DNA of 64,000 nt, taken from Gigaspora rosea (Eukaryota; Glomeromycota; Glomeromycetes; Diversisporales; Gigasporaceae). Where the stretch lies: positions 315,638 to 379,637 of the forward strand of contig QKWP01000134.1 in assembly GCA_003550325.1 (NCBI GenBank), read 5' to 3'. The notes beneath the pieces were generated by a model. The model was not told the DNA's origin. It did no database searches and saw nothing but the letters and a program-made list of their open reading frames with translations. Of the stretch, positions 23,861-38,990 are shown piece after piece (the stretch's first letter is position 1; each line of letters opens with the position of its first letter). A program made the translations under genes and the position numbers.

Positions 23861-25134
23861 TAATCATCATCATAATTTGAGTTGTTGATGTCATTGGTAC
23901 CATTACAAAATTCGCTATTAGTATATTGTTAGAAAAGTGCATAATAGTTAGTAGAGCATATGGGATTTAGCGGGACATAGCTCGATAGTTGGAGCATAGT
24001 ACAATAGTTGGGATATAGTACAATAGTTAGAATTGGTTAGTTTTTTTTTTTGTATTTTTTATTTTTTATTTTTTTTTGAAGTTACAGTTTAATAAAAAAA
24101 TAATGGGCACCCGGTCTATGTTATGATTTTGTGTTCGTTTATTTTTTTTAATAAATTTAATGTTAATAAAATTTTATTAAGGAATAAATTGACCAATAAA
24201 AATCATTCACATGATCAGTAATCAATTAATTTTGATCAATCGATCCTGTGACCACGCGATCAATTTTTATTGGTCAATCACGGGGTTACCATGGTGACAG
24301 GAATAACACCCTTAATTTAAATATATAAATTACAGTGATAATTACTTGTGGTGAACATTTGTTATTTTATATATTTTTTAATTTGTTGTAATATTATATT
24401 TTTTGTTATAATTTATATTATTTGTAGAGTTTCTTTAATATTAAAATCTATAGAGTATGCAATCTAGTCATGACCAATTGCTAATTTTTCTTTAAAAAAA
24501 ATAGTAAACAAAAAACATTATCTTAAAATGTTAAATTAAAACAAGATAAACATCTCCAAGTTCTTAAATTTTTTTTAAATCTATTTATAAAAAAGTTATA
24601 GCAGATTAAAGATAGCACTTTTATAATTATTAAATATAAAATTTGGCCACCTTTTATATATAAATAAAAAAGCAAATTTGGCTCTTTAAACAATTAATTT
24701 AATTTTATAACAAAAATTTAAAATTTGGCCACTTTATAGCTAAATTTTCAAATTGGTCTCTTTATATATATAAAAAATAAAATCTGAATTTGGCCACTAA
24801 AAAATTTTATTTGCTGCAACTAGATTGTATACACTATAGTAATTAAAATTAAATAATTTTAATTTATTTTTTAAAAATAAATCTAATAGTATGAATTTAT
24901 TTAAATTTAATTAAATTATAAAATATTAGTTATATAAATATTTTTGTTTTTAGATTAATGCGTAGCATTGTGAGGCCGAAGTGAAAATATTCTAAAATTT
25001 AAATTTTTAATGGCCTAAACTATACTTTATATGAATGAAGTTAGTTTTGTATTTAAAAAGAATTTGTTTAATTAGAACTAAGCTTAAAATTAAAACTAAG
25101 TGTTTCTCAAAAAAAAAGATTGTAAATTTATTTT

Positions 25135-26163
25135 ATTTTTTTTTTTTTGTGTTAAAGTTCCTGCTTTGGGTGAGAGTTTATTTAATCAAGCCTGTGGATC
25201 AAGGGCAACTCTTTGGGCGCACCCACAATTGAGTTACATTGAATGAGAGTACAACTAGCCACACATACAACTTTTGGTTGTCTAATTTAAGTAGTCCGCC
25301 CAAAGGTTCTACACTAGTTGCCATACCTACAACCCAACTAGGGGATTGCCTATTTAAACCCTCTGGTCCAACGCTTCGCATGTCAATCCTACTTGTGATC
25401 ACCGGTACAGCCCTCCGATACATTAGTCAGTCGAAGACAGTCCCGGATACTACCTACATCCCCTTAGAACTAATTTATCCTCGCGGGTAAACTTGGTAGA
25501 GCAGTCCCTGTTCCACACAGGTATTACCTACACTTCGGTAACTTACGCACTCACCGAGGCAAGCAACTTGCAGTTAGGGGGTACCTAACCGCTACCATTA
25601 CCTACTTCTGCCCTTGTAAGGTTCACACCGACCCCGGTACCCACTATTACTTTCCTACCGGTCCATCACCGGGTGCCCCAAACTTCCAAACCAGTTGGCC
25701 CGGAAGGGTTGATCTACCCAGCATTAGGTGCTACTATGGTTTTTCTTCCCCTGGTACCTAATTCCAGAACATAGGTCCTTTTCCTCCGGTACGACTCCAG
25801 CGGCCTGGTTGGTGGACCCTCTCCTCCAAAGGTCATATCGTCCAGTTCTCCAGCTCCGGTTTCCGATATTCCGGTTCTGGTAGCACCGTCAAAGATCGTT
25901 GCTACCTCCTTACTCAGGACTTTCCAAATGGGTTTCCATTTCCCCAGTTCCTTGGATTTGTCTGTGTCACCGGACACAGCTTCGCCCAAAAGCTCCTATT
26001 CGAGATGGTAACCAAGGACTACAGGTAATATACCCAACCGATCGACAGAAAACAGTTACCATAACACAGGTCTATTTTTCCAAAGCGTCGCCAGTGGGAT
26101 TTGAACCCTAGACCTGCCACTTGGGGGTGACAACTTACCAACTTCCCTAAGTCGCCACACCCG
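25135..26163 (-). mobile_element. tRNA-headed SINE-like retroelement, family 1, copy B
   Basis: On the minus strand the element starts near 26163 with a tRNA-like head (A-box-like gaagttggtaagttgtc, B-box-like agggttcaaatccc) and ends in poly-A (poly-T at about 25136-25149). A perfect 13-bp duplication, gtaaatttatttt, flanks it at 25122-25134 and 26164-26176. It is GC-richer than its surroundings. Head and tail thirds match copy A (for example accagagggtttaaatag), while the middle is longer and more diverged. At about 1.03 kb it is very long for a SINE. No protein domain was recognised. Confidence 0.82.
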
Positions 26164-26176
26164 GTAAATTTATTTT

Positions 26177-26716
26177 TTTAAAATAAACAATTATACAATT
26201 TTAATAAATTAATTTCTTAAATACAATTCATATATTATATTTAGGAATTTAGATAAAAAATATTACTACTAGTAATAAAAACTATTTCAATTAATTTTAA
26301 TCGCTCAAAAGTTATAATAAAAACCACTTTGTCTATTTTAATTGCTCCAAAGTTATATTAAAAAATTATTCCAAATTAAAAATATTATAAGTTTAAATAT
26401 ATTACAAATTAATTTTTTAAATATATTGATTAATAAATAATCTTAAAAAACAGCACATAATTAACATGAATTTGATAGGCCTAATATACTGCTCAATAAT
26501 CTATAAAAAAAACATATAAAGACATGAATTTGATTCTAGCTAATATAAAATTTAGGAATTACAGTATAAATAAGAAATATTACTACTAGTAATAAGAACT
26601 ACTTTGATTAATTGCATCGATTTTGATTGCTTAAAAGTCATAATAAAACCCATTTCATCGATTTTAAGTGCTCAAAAGTCATATTAAAAAATCACTTTAA
26701 ATCATAAATATTGTAA
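26177..26716. other. AT-rich DNA with local near-repeats
   Basis: No gene. The block with ttactactagtaataa and taatcgctcaaaag occurs near 26265-26345, 26580-26690 and again near 27890-27980, so diverged copies of an unnamed AT-rich repeat surround the SINE/MITE cluster. Confidence 0.45.
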
Positions 26717-26875
26717 GAGTGCTGACATTTATTAGATAATATTTTAGGGGTGTTGTCAAAAAAAATCCTACCTTAGTTAAATTTGATTGGCTAAAATTCT
26801 ATTTATAGACCTTACCTAGGGTAGGAGGGTAAGCTTCTATAGTAAATAGATATTAGATAATAAATATTAGTGCTT
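26717..26875. mobile_element. PIF/Harbinger-like MITE with TAA flanks
   Basis: Inverted ends around gctgacatttattagataat (left) and attagataataaatattagt (right), flanked by TAA. The interior shares aagcYtctatagtaaat with the copy at 61564-61717, which is flanked by TTA, so the pair defines a family with TWA duplications. Confidence 0.6.
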
Positions 26876-26973
26876 TAAGTTTAGATATATTATAAATTAA
26901 TTTTTTAAATACATCGATTAATAAATAATTTTAAAAAACAGCACATAATCAACATGAATATAATAGCCCTAAT

Positions 26974-27779
26974 ATTTTTTTTTTAAACTTTGCAAGTCAC
27001 GCTATGACTTTATTTGTATAGTTAAGTATATACATAATTGTATATAATGTTTTAATCTATTCGGTTACTTCTAACAGGACCCCGGACATCTCTCATATAG
27101 GTCATAACTGATTTTGGCCAATTTTGACCTAATTTGCTGAAAACGTCAAAATTTATTTACTTAAATAACTTCCGATCCAGTAATCAGAATTGAATGAACT
27201 TTTTTTTGTTAGATGCGCCTCACTGAGAGCTTCATTTTAAAAAAAGTTCATTCAAATTGGACCACTGGATGCCAAGATAATTGCCAAAAACTGTTTTTTT
27301 GCTTCTCAAATTTCAGGGGTTTTTGCTGAATTGCGTAACGTATGACCTCTGTACTATTTGTCTGGGGTCCTCTTCTAACAGCACCTAAATATGACCCATT
27401 GCAGCAACCCCAGATAGGTTTGCACCAAGGAAACATCTTATGAGGTTACTATCCAACCTGAAATTTCACCAAGTCAGCTTGCTAGTGCCACAAGTTTATA
27501 TAGTATCATAAACTTCAGACTTTAGGCCTCACATTACGTTTTGTGACTTCAGTTAATCCAAATCGAGGTCCTGGCACAGTTTTCTTCATAGCCACAAATT
27601 CTCAAAATAATGGCTGCCCAATTAAGTCCGTTGTATAACGTTCCGGGTCTCTGACTTCTGCAGTGTTTTAGTTTTCTAACCAGCTGGCTTTTATTATTTC
27701 ACCTTTGGGAGGAATTGAACTAGCAACCTTGCGATTTGTATCCTTGAAGCATAACCGCTATGCTATCGACCCAGAGTAC
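26974..27779 (-). mobile_element. tRNA-headed SINE, family 2, with nested MITE
   Basis: On the minus strand the head near 27775-27700 reads like a tRNA: A-box-like tagcatagcggttatgc and B-box-like tagttcaattcc. The 3' end is an A-rich tail (poly-T at about 26975-26985). A 14-bp duplication with one mismatch (ataatagcYctaat) lies at 26960-26973 and 27780-27793. The insertion of the MITE 27076-27371 splits its 3' part, so the original element was about 500 bp. Unrelated in sequence to family 1. Confidence 0.75.
27076..27371. mobile_element. hAT-like MITE, AGGACCCC family (296 bp)
   Basis: The ends are AGGACCCCGGAC and GTCTGGGGTCCT with a perfect 8-bp duplication, cttctaac, at 27068-27075 and 27372-27379. 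It is nested inside the family 2 SINE and is therefore younger than it. Close relatives are at 47932-48529 and 63088-63378. Confidence 0.88.
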
Positions 27780-27793
27780 ATAATAGCTCTAAT

Positions 27794-28819
27794 TTACTGT
27801 TCAATAATCTATAAAAAAAATATAAAGACACAAATTTGATTTTAGCTAATATAAAATTTGTATTTCATATCAAGGAATTATAGATAAAAAATATTACTAC
27901 TAGTAATAAGAACCACTTTGATTAATTGCATCAATTAAAAGTCATAATAAAAACCACTTCATTGATTTTAATCGCTCAAAAGTCATATTAAAAAATCACC
28001 CTAAATCAAAAATATTGTAAGATTAGATATATTATACATCCAACTAGATGTAAATTTTAATAATAAAAGTATCGAAAAAGTTATTGCAAAAATCCAGTTA
28101 CTAAAAATAAATTCTTGTACTATACATATAGAGACTATTATTAATTTGTGAATGTCTTGAACCTTAGCAATAAAAGATTTTCTAAGGTATATGGGTCAAG
28201 AGTCTTTCTCCAGTCCGTATAATAATTTAATGGGTAGTCTACTATTTTTGTCTGTTGAGTTTTTTTCATCAGTGATTTTTTTTAAAATCAAATCTCGTAA
28301 CATGCGTGCGGACGGACAAAAAATTTCCAAATTGTGGTTATGATCTAATTTTATGTAACTGATATAAAGAAACATCAAAAAAGTAATTTTTTTAGATCAA
28401 ACTGCATCAAAAACGTAACTTTTATATCACCATGCGTAAACACTAAATGTCCTCCGGCCAATAATATTTATTTGAATAATTTTATAAAAAAATGATTAGC
28501 TTAATAGAACAATGGAATTACCACTTATTTTGTAAATATAGCCCCCTCCAGAATCAGTTATTTGACAATTACAAGTTCTAAAGTAATCATAATAGATTGG
28601 CTAGCAATTGTCAAACGATTGATTACTTTCGAACGTGTAATTGTCAAATGTTGACTTTGAAACGGATTGGTTATTTACGCAATAAGTGTTAGTTCTCTAA
28701 GTATAAAATAATTAAAAAATTTTGAAATTTTAAACGTATAAGCAAATTTGTAAATTTTTATATACAAATTTTTGATAATTTTGGTATTTTGTAATTATCT
28801 TTAATAATTTTATAAACTC
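27794..28819. other. AT-rich DNA, one hairpin
   Basis: No gene is supported. A foldback with arms near 28557-28588 and 28622-28653 (tttgacaattacaagttcta against its inverse) is the only organised structure. Confidence 0.45.
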
Positions 28820-29092
28820 GAAATAACGCTCGTGTATGTTATTTTGAAAATCAGGATTTGGTACTAAGTAAACCTGATTTTGCGCTCTAACAAAAGTTGT
28901 TCTTCAGTCTGAGGCAATTATTATGGTGGGAAAAGCAAAGTTTACTTAATACAAAATCCAGTTCAGGAGACCTTTTTATTTCCTACTATATACTTATTAT
29001 AATTAAGAGGTGTTTATTTAGCCTGTATTTCGAAATAAGCTTACTCGAAATAATGCCCAGGTCAATTAATTAACGCGCAGGTGGACGTTATA
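28820..29092. mobile_element. DNA-transposon-like repeat with GAAATAACGC ends, copy 1
   Basis: The left end (gaaataacgctcgtg) and right end (gcgcaggtggacgttat) are related as imperfect inverted repeats. A second copy is at 44650-44975; both share ttattttgaaaatc, tactaagtaaacct and gcgcaggt words. The 625-bp foldback element is inserted at its right edge. Confidence 0.5.
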
Positions 29093-29093
29093 T

Positions 29094-29718
29094 TGGGGTA
29101 TTCGGTCAACAATGTTTGACAAAACTATATGTGGTATTATATGAAAATTAATTATTGGAGTTTTTTTTGAATTTAATGATTAGGATATGATCAAAGATAG
29201 TGGCTATCATTTTTTATATATAATTTAATAGTAAGAAATGACTTGTATGTTTTTAGATGTCTAGAGCTAATAGCTTTACTTTTTTCAATTATTTTAATAA
29301 TATAAAACGATTCTTAAACACCTTTATAACAAAGTTACGATAAAAATATTGTATTCTAGTATTAAATTTTTTGCCCACAATAAAAATATCTCTCTTAGAA
29401 TAGTTAACAACATGAAACAGAATTTTTGTAGAGTCAGCATGAAATTTAATTATTAATGTTAAAAAAGTTTCAACGTAACTTTGTTATAATGGTGTTTAAG
29501 AATCGATTTATGCTAAAATAATTAAGAAAAATAAAGCTATTCGCTCTAGACATCTAAAAACACACAAGTCACTCTTTACTATTAAATTATATATAAAAAG
29601 TGATAAATAATCCCAGTCACTATCCATCACTATTAAATTCAAAAAAATCCTTAATAATAATTAATTTTTATATGGTACCACATATAGTTTTGATTTACAT
29701 AGTTGACCGAACACCCCA
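29094..29718. mobile_element. Mutator-like foldback element (625 bp, ~245-bp inverted arms)
   Basis: It starts tggggtattcggtcaac and ends gttgaccgaacacccca, with arms of about 245 bp (29094-29340 and 29475-29718). A perfect 9-bp duplication, acgttatat, lies at 29085-29093 and 29719-29727. Long inverted arms with a 9-bp duplication are typical of Mutator-like (MULE) non-autonomous elements. No transposase is encoded. Confidence 0.85.
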
Positions 29719-29727
29719 ACGTTATAT

Positions 29728-30160
29728 GGTTTGGTATTGCATAGTTTGATTTGAGATTTGGCTAAAAGTTTTGACACATCTCAAATATAGTATAATTTAA
29801 GTTATAGAATATTTGTAAAATCTGGTAAATTTTACGATAATATATATTTTATAATCTGGTAGGCATGATATTATTCAATAAGAGAAAATGATGCGTAATA
29901 AAAACATTAATTCCAATGATATAATTATAACATATTTTCGGTATAAATTTTACTTTCAAGTAATTTAAGGCTTTTAGTTCTTTTTACTTATCGCATTCGC
30001 GAACTAAACCAAACCACTTCTTTAACATACTCGCCAACTTTTGTCTAGATCAGGGCCGATGATTTTCTGCGGTGATATTTATTTGTCATTTATTAATACA
30101 GTATTACATAGAGTAAGTACAAAATATAAAATATAAATTTGCTCCATTTAATATTAAAAG
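29728..30160. other. AT-rich intergenic DNA upstream of PRP4
   Basis: No coding sequence. The region up to the PRP4 ATG (30506) also contains the small hAT-like MITE described next; a promoter was not identified. Confidence 0.4.
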
Positions 30161-30261
30161 TAGAGATGCTGGTGAAATATGGTGAAATGTGGTGAAATAA
30201 TTTCACCACTATTGGTGAAATTAGTGGTGAATTGGTGAAATTAATTTCACCAGCATCTATA
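30161..30261. mobile_element. hAT-like micro-MITE (101 bp)
   Basis: It starts tagagatgctggtgaaat and ends atttcaccagcatctata, 15 bp of which are perfect inverted repeat. The flanks carry an 8-bp duplication, attaaaag (30153-30160 and 30262-30269). The interior repeats the word ggtgaaat six times in both orientations. It lies about 245 bp upstream of the PRP4 start codon. Confidence 0.85.
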
Positions 30262-30505
30262 ATTAAAAGACACTCAAGTACAAGGCTATAAAAATTTCAA
30301 AGAGGAAGGTTTAGCCCACGAAATGTAATAGTTATGCTTCGAAGTTGCTGTTGAAACAAAATTAGTGGAAATTAATTTATATCTGATATACTAACTGTAG
30401 ACCAATCAGAAGAAAGTTAGCCGTAGACGTTACACAAATGTCAATCAATTCAAAAATCAGAAATCAAGTTCGAGAGAGTTCCAGCTTTTCAATTTAGCTT
30501 TAACC

Positions 30506-32804
30506 ATGGCTACAGCCTCTGAGGTATTCATCTTTTCCTTTTACTTATTTGCCATATCATTCATCATTAAACCTTCAGAAACTTTCTTAAGGACTCTAAT
30601 GGAATTTCTTTGGAAGATTTGGGTATGCCTTTTCATTCAAATCAGCAATTTATACCACTATGGATTAATTTATTTCAATTGATATTTCGTAATACCACAG
30701 GTGAAGATATGATGAATTATGAATTATCAGATTCAACCAAGAAAGCACGAGAGGAACATCAGGCAATACTTGATGAGTTTGAACGAAAGAAACGTGCAAG
30801 AACCTTAGCCGTACCCACCGATGATGGCCGCGTTAGGGCAAAACTTAGGGAACTTGGTGAACCCCAATGCTTATTTGGGGAAGGGGTAAGTATTTTCACT
30901 TACAAATAATCTGTACTTCTAACGTTCATATTCAGTTAACGTGTCAATCGACCTTTAACACAGCCCGGCGATCGGCGTGATCGTTTGCGATATTTATTAT
31001 CGAAATTAGAGGGTGCTGAAATGGTTCATGATGAAGATGAGGAATCTGAGAGCGAATCTGAGGAAGAAGTGCGTCATATATCATTTATATTATTTTTTGT
31101 TCTTATAATATGTTCATTATATTGACAAAATAGTGGACTCAGTTCATATTTATAAAATAAAGAGGGAAGAAGAGTTTTTCACTCAAGGGACTTTAGAACT
31201 TTTGGAAGCTCGTCGATGGATTGCGGGATATTCTTTACCAAGGTTTGTCAACATAATATACAATTGGTCATTAAGAAAATCTTAATCTCTAACTATTTTT
31301 ATATTCAGAGCCAGAGACCGTCTTCGTAAGCAACGAATCGAATACGATTTACCACTACCCCAGATAAAATCTGTGAGAAAAGACCTATTTACAGGGTTAA
31401 AAGTAAGAGTTATTAATTATTTGATTTTTCGATTTGATTCATTTATTTATTACTGGTTTTGTTCAGTCCTATGCGAACTTTAGTTCACAAATCGGAGATG
31501 ATCGCCCAATTTCACAATGTGTTTTCTCACCTGATTGTAGTTTAATTGCTACTGGTTCTTGGTCCGGTTTGTGTCGAATATGGAGTGTACCAAGTTGTGA
31601 GACTGTGATAACATTTAAAGGTTACTTTCTTCTCCACTACGTTTTTTACTGCCTTAGTAAAGCATCTAAAAAAAAGTTTAAATATTATAGGACATAGTGA
31701 TCGTATTGGTGGAGTTGCATGGCATCCACAATCTACCCTTTCTATAGACAAGAGTGTAGTAAACTTAGCTTCGGGCGGAGCTGATGGTTTAATTAATTTA
31801 TGGTCTTTGGAAAGTGATTCGCCGTTGGGTACATTACGGGGACATACGTCCAGAGTCGGGAGGATTGATTTTCATCCATCAGGAAGATTTATTGGGTCAG
31901 CAAGGTAGGCACTAATTTTTATGGCCGTTTTTTCGTCGTTATTTTTGATCCACCTTTTTATTAATTATTTTCATTTCAGTTTTGATTATTCATGGCGTCT
32001 TTGGGATGTTGAAACAACTGGGGAATTATTACTTCAGGAAGGTCATTTTAGAGAAGTTTATGCAATTAGATTCCAGAATGACGGGGCTTTAGTAGCTACA
32101 GGGTATTTAATCATTTTAAATTGCAAATAAATGTGACTAAAATAACTAATTTGTTTCAATTTGATCTAGTGGATTGGATGCTATTGGACGTGTCTGGGAT
32201 CTTAGGACGGGGCGATCTGCTATGGTCTTAGAAGGGCATGTTAAGGATATTTTAGGAGTGGACTTTTCACCGAATGGGTATGCTAAAATATTCAAAATAA
32301 AAGTTTACATTTTTTTTTTTATTCTTTTGGTCACATAAATAACAACTTATTCGTCAGCTATCAAGTTGCTACTGGAAGTGCAGATAATACTATACGAATT
32401 TGGGATATTCGAACTTTACGGTGTATCTATACTATTGCTGCACATAAATCACTTGTATCTGATGTAAAATTTTTCCATGCTTCGTCAGCATTAATCAATG
32501 AAGAATGGGCCAGCGGTGTCAAACCAACAATATCTGGATTATATTTGGCAAGTTGTGGGTATGATAGTTTTGTGAACATTTGGTCAGCTGATGATTGGAG
32601 TTTACTTAAAATATTGGCTGGGCATGATGGAAAAGTAATGGCTGTTGATATTTCCTCAGGTTTGTATATGAATTTCAATGTTACTATGATATTAAGTTAA
32701 TTCCAAATTTATTTAAAATTTTGCTTTTAGACAACAAATTAATTGCCTCATCCGGTTTTGATCGAACATTTAAATTGTGGGCAAATGAGAATTTACCAGT
32801 TTGA
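30506..32804 (+). CDS. PRP4: U4/U6 snRNP WD40 protein PRP4 (PRPF4), 12 exons
   Basis: The product binds U4/U6 snRNA in the U4/U6.U5 tri-snRNP for nuclear pre-mRNA splicing. Exons: 30506-30523, 30592-30622, 30701-30885, 30964-31068, 31163-31242, 31309-31402, 31467-31620, 31691-31904, 31980-32102, 32170-32277, 32358-32659, 32731-32804; 495 aa, near the family's usual ~500. Residues about 55-105 are the splicing factor motif ([23 protein letters not shown]). From about 180 to the end are seven WD40 repeats ([39 protein letters not shown]). All introns are short and GT-AG. Intron 4 (gtgcgt...aag) is the least certain junction. The start is the first ATG, in an accATGg context. Confidence 0.93.
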
Positions 32805-33366
32805 TCTAATAAATCTTAATAAACTTACCCATGAATTTTTGAAGTTCTGCTTTGTAAATCTGAGCATAAATATTTTATTAGATTTAAAAGAATGAAGGAA
32901 TGGGTCACAAATATAGTTTAGATAAACAATTGTATAGTATTAGCAGTTGATTTAGATAAGATACAGTATTAGCATTAAGAGTTTATTACGGTACCATTAT
33001 TATATCATATAATAAACCCAATTATACCAATCATGGCGTATAATTTTCACCTCCCATATATAACTTAATTAACGTGTATTATATGTTTCAAACCGTTAAT
33101 CAGTTTTTTATAAAGTTTATAATAGAGCGGTGGAGATTAGCAAAATTCAAGAATTTTTAGCATTTTTTTCTGCTAACTTCAATATTAAACCAATTTTAGT
33201 ATCTTAAAGTTTTTTTTTTTATTTGTGAATAAACTTTGTTTTACGTTGAAATTTGCTCATTCTGAAAAAACATTCATTTTGATACTCCTTGGCCTACTTT
33301 TTGATACAGTTAGAAGGTTATACAGATATCAATAATGCAATTTATGCAGTATGTAGATCATTATAT
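32805..33366. other. PRP4-TAH18 intergenic DNA
   Basis: AT-rich, no ORF of note. It carries the PRP4 3' flank, including attttattaga and aataaa-like words just after the stop, but no defined terminator. Confidence 0.4.
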
Positions 33367-33631
33367 GGGATCCGTTAAAGCCAGGCACCATCACGTGACT
33401 AACAGCCAATCAAATTGTAAAATTTTGATTATCACAAAAACAAAGAAAAAAGTGAAAACCACCAAAAATACAAGAAACGAATGTCTAAACCTGTCTCGGA
33501 GCATTAATTAAAAATGTCGGGAAGGCAATTTTACCTATAAGACATCTCTAACCAAACTTCTAACTAACCCTTACCCTAATTTTAATTAAATAATAAAAAA
33601 CATATAAAGGTACCTGGCTTTAACGGTCCCC
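33367..33631. mobile_element. MITE in the TAH18 upstream region
   Basis: Inverted ends CCGTTAAAGCCAGGCACC (33372-33389) and its near-perfect inverse ending 33626 (one mismatch), with flanking GGGA/TCCC extending the symmetry. No clear target duplication was found. It lies about 110 bp upstream of the TAH18 ATG, so it may contain promoter or 5' UTR sequence. Confidence 0.7.
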
Positions 33632-33741
33632 CAAATTTGGGTTGTTTGGGTTACACACTGGTTACACGATCTTTATTTATTGTTTACTCAAAAAAATTTT
33701 CTAGCGTTAAGGTCGGTCATTTTCAAGGCAAAATCCCAAAT

Positions 33742-36819
<3,078 letters not shown>

Positions 36820-37202
36820 TTTCTAATATATGCTGATATATTTTAATCTGGGTAATTAGAGTAGCTGCATGATACAGTTACGCTTTAAGAAATATATATT
36901 TTAGTTTTAAAAAAAAAAAATCAAATTTATTTACTGTATAGCATCTGATTTCTTATGTTATACTTTTTAATAAATTTTAGCAATTTTTATTTAGTATAAA
37001 ATCCAGACTTTCACACTCATAGCTAGTAAGTTTTGGAGTTATTATAGTCAACTCTTTATATTGGTGTTTTTACTGGACAAATTGTAGGCAATTGTGAACA
37101 ATTTTGAATAAAAAAACAGATCTAAATTATTCTTTTTTTTTTTCTTTTTAGAAAAATATTTAAAACTATAAAAAATATATAATTATATTTTTTTTAAACT
37201 AA
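36820..37202. other. TAH18 3' flank, AT-rich
   Basis: No coding signal is seen. Homopolymers near 36905 and 37130. Confidence 0.4.
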
Positions 37203-38099
37203 GGGGAGGGCCATTTATTAGCTGATATTTTGCTACTAAGAGGCTACCCCTACCTGATTATAAATACTGCAATCTGATTGGCTAAAATTATTAAAATTTT
37301 GAAAAATTTTAATATTAAATAATTTTTGAACCAGTGATCTGTTTTGGATGATTTTACTACCAAAATGTTTGTCTTAGTAAAATGATTCCAATGAGCTTAA
37401 GATCATCAAAATCCAATTACAGGATTCTGAGATCATTATCCCTTAAACTGTAATGTGGCAAATTTGCTTGTTATTGTAAAATTTCTCCAAATTTTATTAA
37501 GCCATACCCTCATATTCTCTAAGCTAGAACAAAAGCACACTACATACTAGTTGTTATATGGTTATTATTTTGCAAAACTTTCTCAATAGCATTCAAAAAA
37601 TCGTCTAAGTAGGGTTGATTTTAATATGAAATTAACCGTAAATTTAATAGTAAAATGATATTCTTGTCACGTGACAATTATAAAGGATCTTTATGATCGT
37701 CACATGAAGTCCTCTTTTATAATATAATATTAAAGTTGGCCAAAAATTCGTCACGGCCAACTTCACAAGGATGATTTTTGGGGTATTGCTAAAAAGATAA
37801 GATAACTTAAAAATTTAAGCAAAATGGCATATTTTGCACTCATTGTGTGAACCTATGTTATTTATTTGGATCACTTTGAATATGCTATACTTCAGCTATC
37901 AAGTGTAATATGTGGTTTGAAATTTTAAAAACCACTTATCTAATTTGGATTGAAATTTTTATTAAAAAAATTTTTTTGAGTGCTCTATTTTTGTCCAAAT
38001 ATTTTAGTGGACAAATTTGCTGCTAAAAATTATGGTTTAAGGGATAGATTTGTATTGCTCTAGTTATATTATTTTTGTATATATTAAAAATTATTATTA

Positions 38100-38460
38100 A
38101 AGATCTTATAAACTTTATTATTGAATAACTTCTAAACCAGTAATCTGTTTTAGATGATTTTACTACCAAAATGCTCGTCTTAATAAAACGATTCTAATGA
38201 GCCCAAAATTATCAAAATCTGATCACAGGATCCAGAAATCGTTATAGATATGTGTTATTTTTAATTGATTTAATATATTTTATATTAAATAACACAAATC
38301 TATAATGATCTTAGGATCCCGTAATCAGAATTTACTGATTTTAGGTTCATTAAAATTATCTTATTAAGATGAGTATTTTGGTAGTAAAATCATCTAAAAT
38401 GGATTACTTGTTCAGAAGTTATTCAATATTAAAGGTTATAAGATTATAATAATTTTTAAG
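38100..38460. repeat. foldback with ~160-bp arms
   Basis: The left arm word gattttactaccaaaatgct is mirrored by agtattttggtagtaaaatc on the right, around a centre near 38278. The same words occur in the outer arms of the composite, so all are diverged copies of one repeat. Confidence 0.8.
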
Positions 38461-38484
38461 AAGTTTAATATGCTTTACATGGAT

Positions 38485-38990
38485 GTAATGTGCTTGTATA
38501 TCATACCCTAATTTGATTGGCTAAATTTGCAAATCATTATTTTAAAAAAATAAACAATTTTTGTTAAAATTCTTTAGACCAAAAATTAGTCTAAGAAATT
38601 TTAAAAAAATCTTAAAATTTTTTGCACCTATATGCAAAATTTAGCACTGAACAAGTTTACTTAGTCGAATTAGAAAAGTTGTCTAAATAAAATTTAGAGA
38701 AATCATCAAAAAATGAGTTAAAAAATGAAAAATTGTGAATATCTTTAAATTTTGATAACAGATAAGACAAACTTTCTAATTCAACTAAGTAAACTTGTTT
38801 AGCACAAAATTTTGCATATATACGCAAAGAAATTTAAGAATTTCTTAGTAAACTTTCTAATCTAACCCTAACCTAAAAGTTTTTACAATAATTTGTTTAT
38901 TTTTTTAAAAAATAATGATCTACAAATCTAGCCAATCAAATTAAGGTGCGATATATAAGCACATTGCATGGTGCGAGATATGCATTTATT
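38485..38990. repeat. second internal foldback
   Basis: The arms begin at about 38490 (gcttgtatatcataccctaa) and end at about 38990 (its inverse), with matching aacaagtttacttagt and actaagtaaacttgtt words nearer the centre. Confidence 0.75.

Larger units (their letters stand above)
21627..25121. other. simple-sequence desert between LINE copy 2 and SINE copy B
   Basis: No gene is supported. The interval holds A-rich tracts with cttgcaaagtgc-type short repeats (21630-22510), a purine-rich repeat, T-rich tracts, a small hairpin at about 24189-24280 (attgaccaataaaaat and its inverse), and AT-rich DNA up to the SINE. Confidence 0.6.

Noticed and set aside
25199..26111. Open frames in the GC-richer block as a gene
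   Set aside because: They fall on both strands inside a retroelement with poly-A, a tRNA-like head and target duplications; no domain is recognised.
27698..27779. A functional tRNA gene on the minus strand
   Set aside because: A-box and B-box words are present, but the acceptor ends do not pair properly and the segment heads a longer element with a poly-A tail and target duplication.
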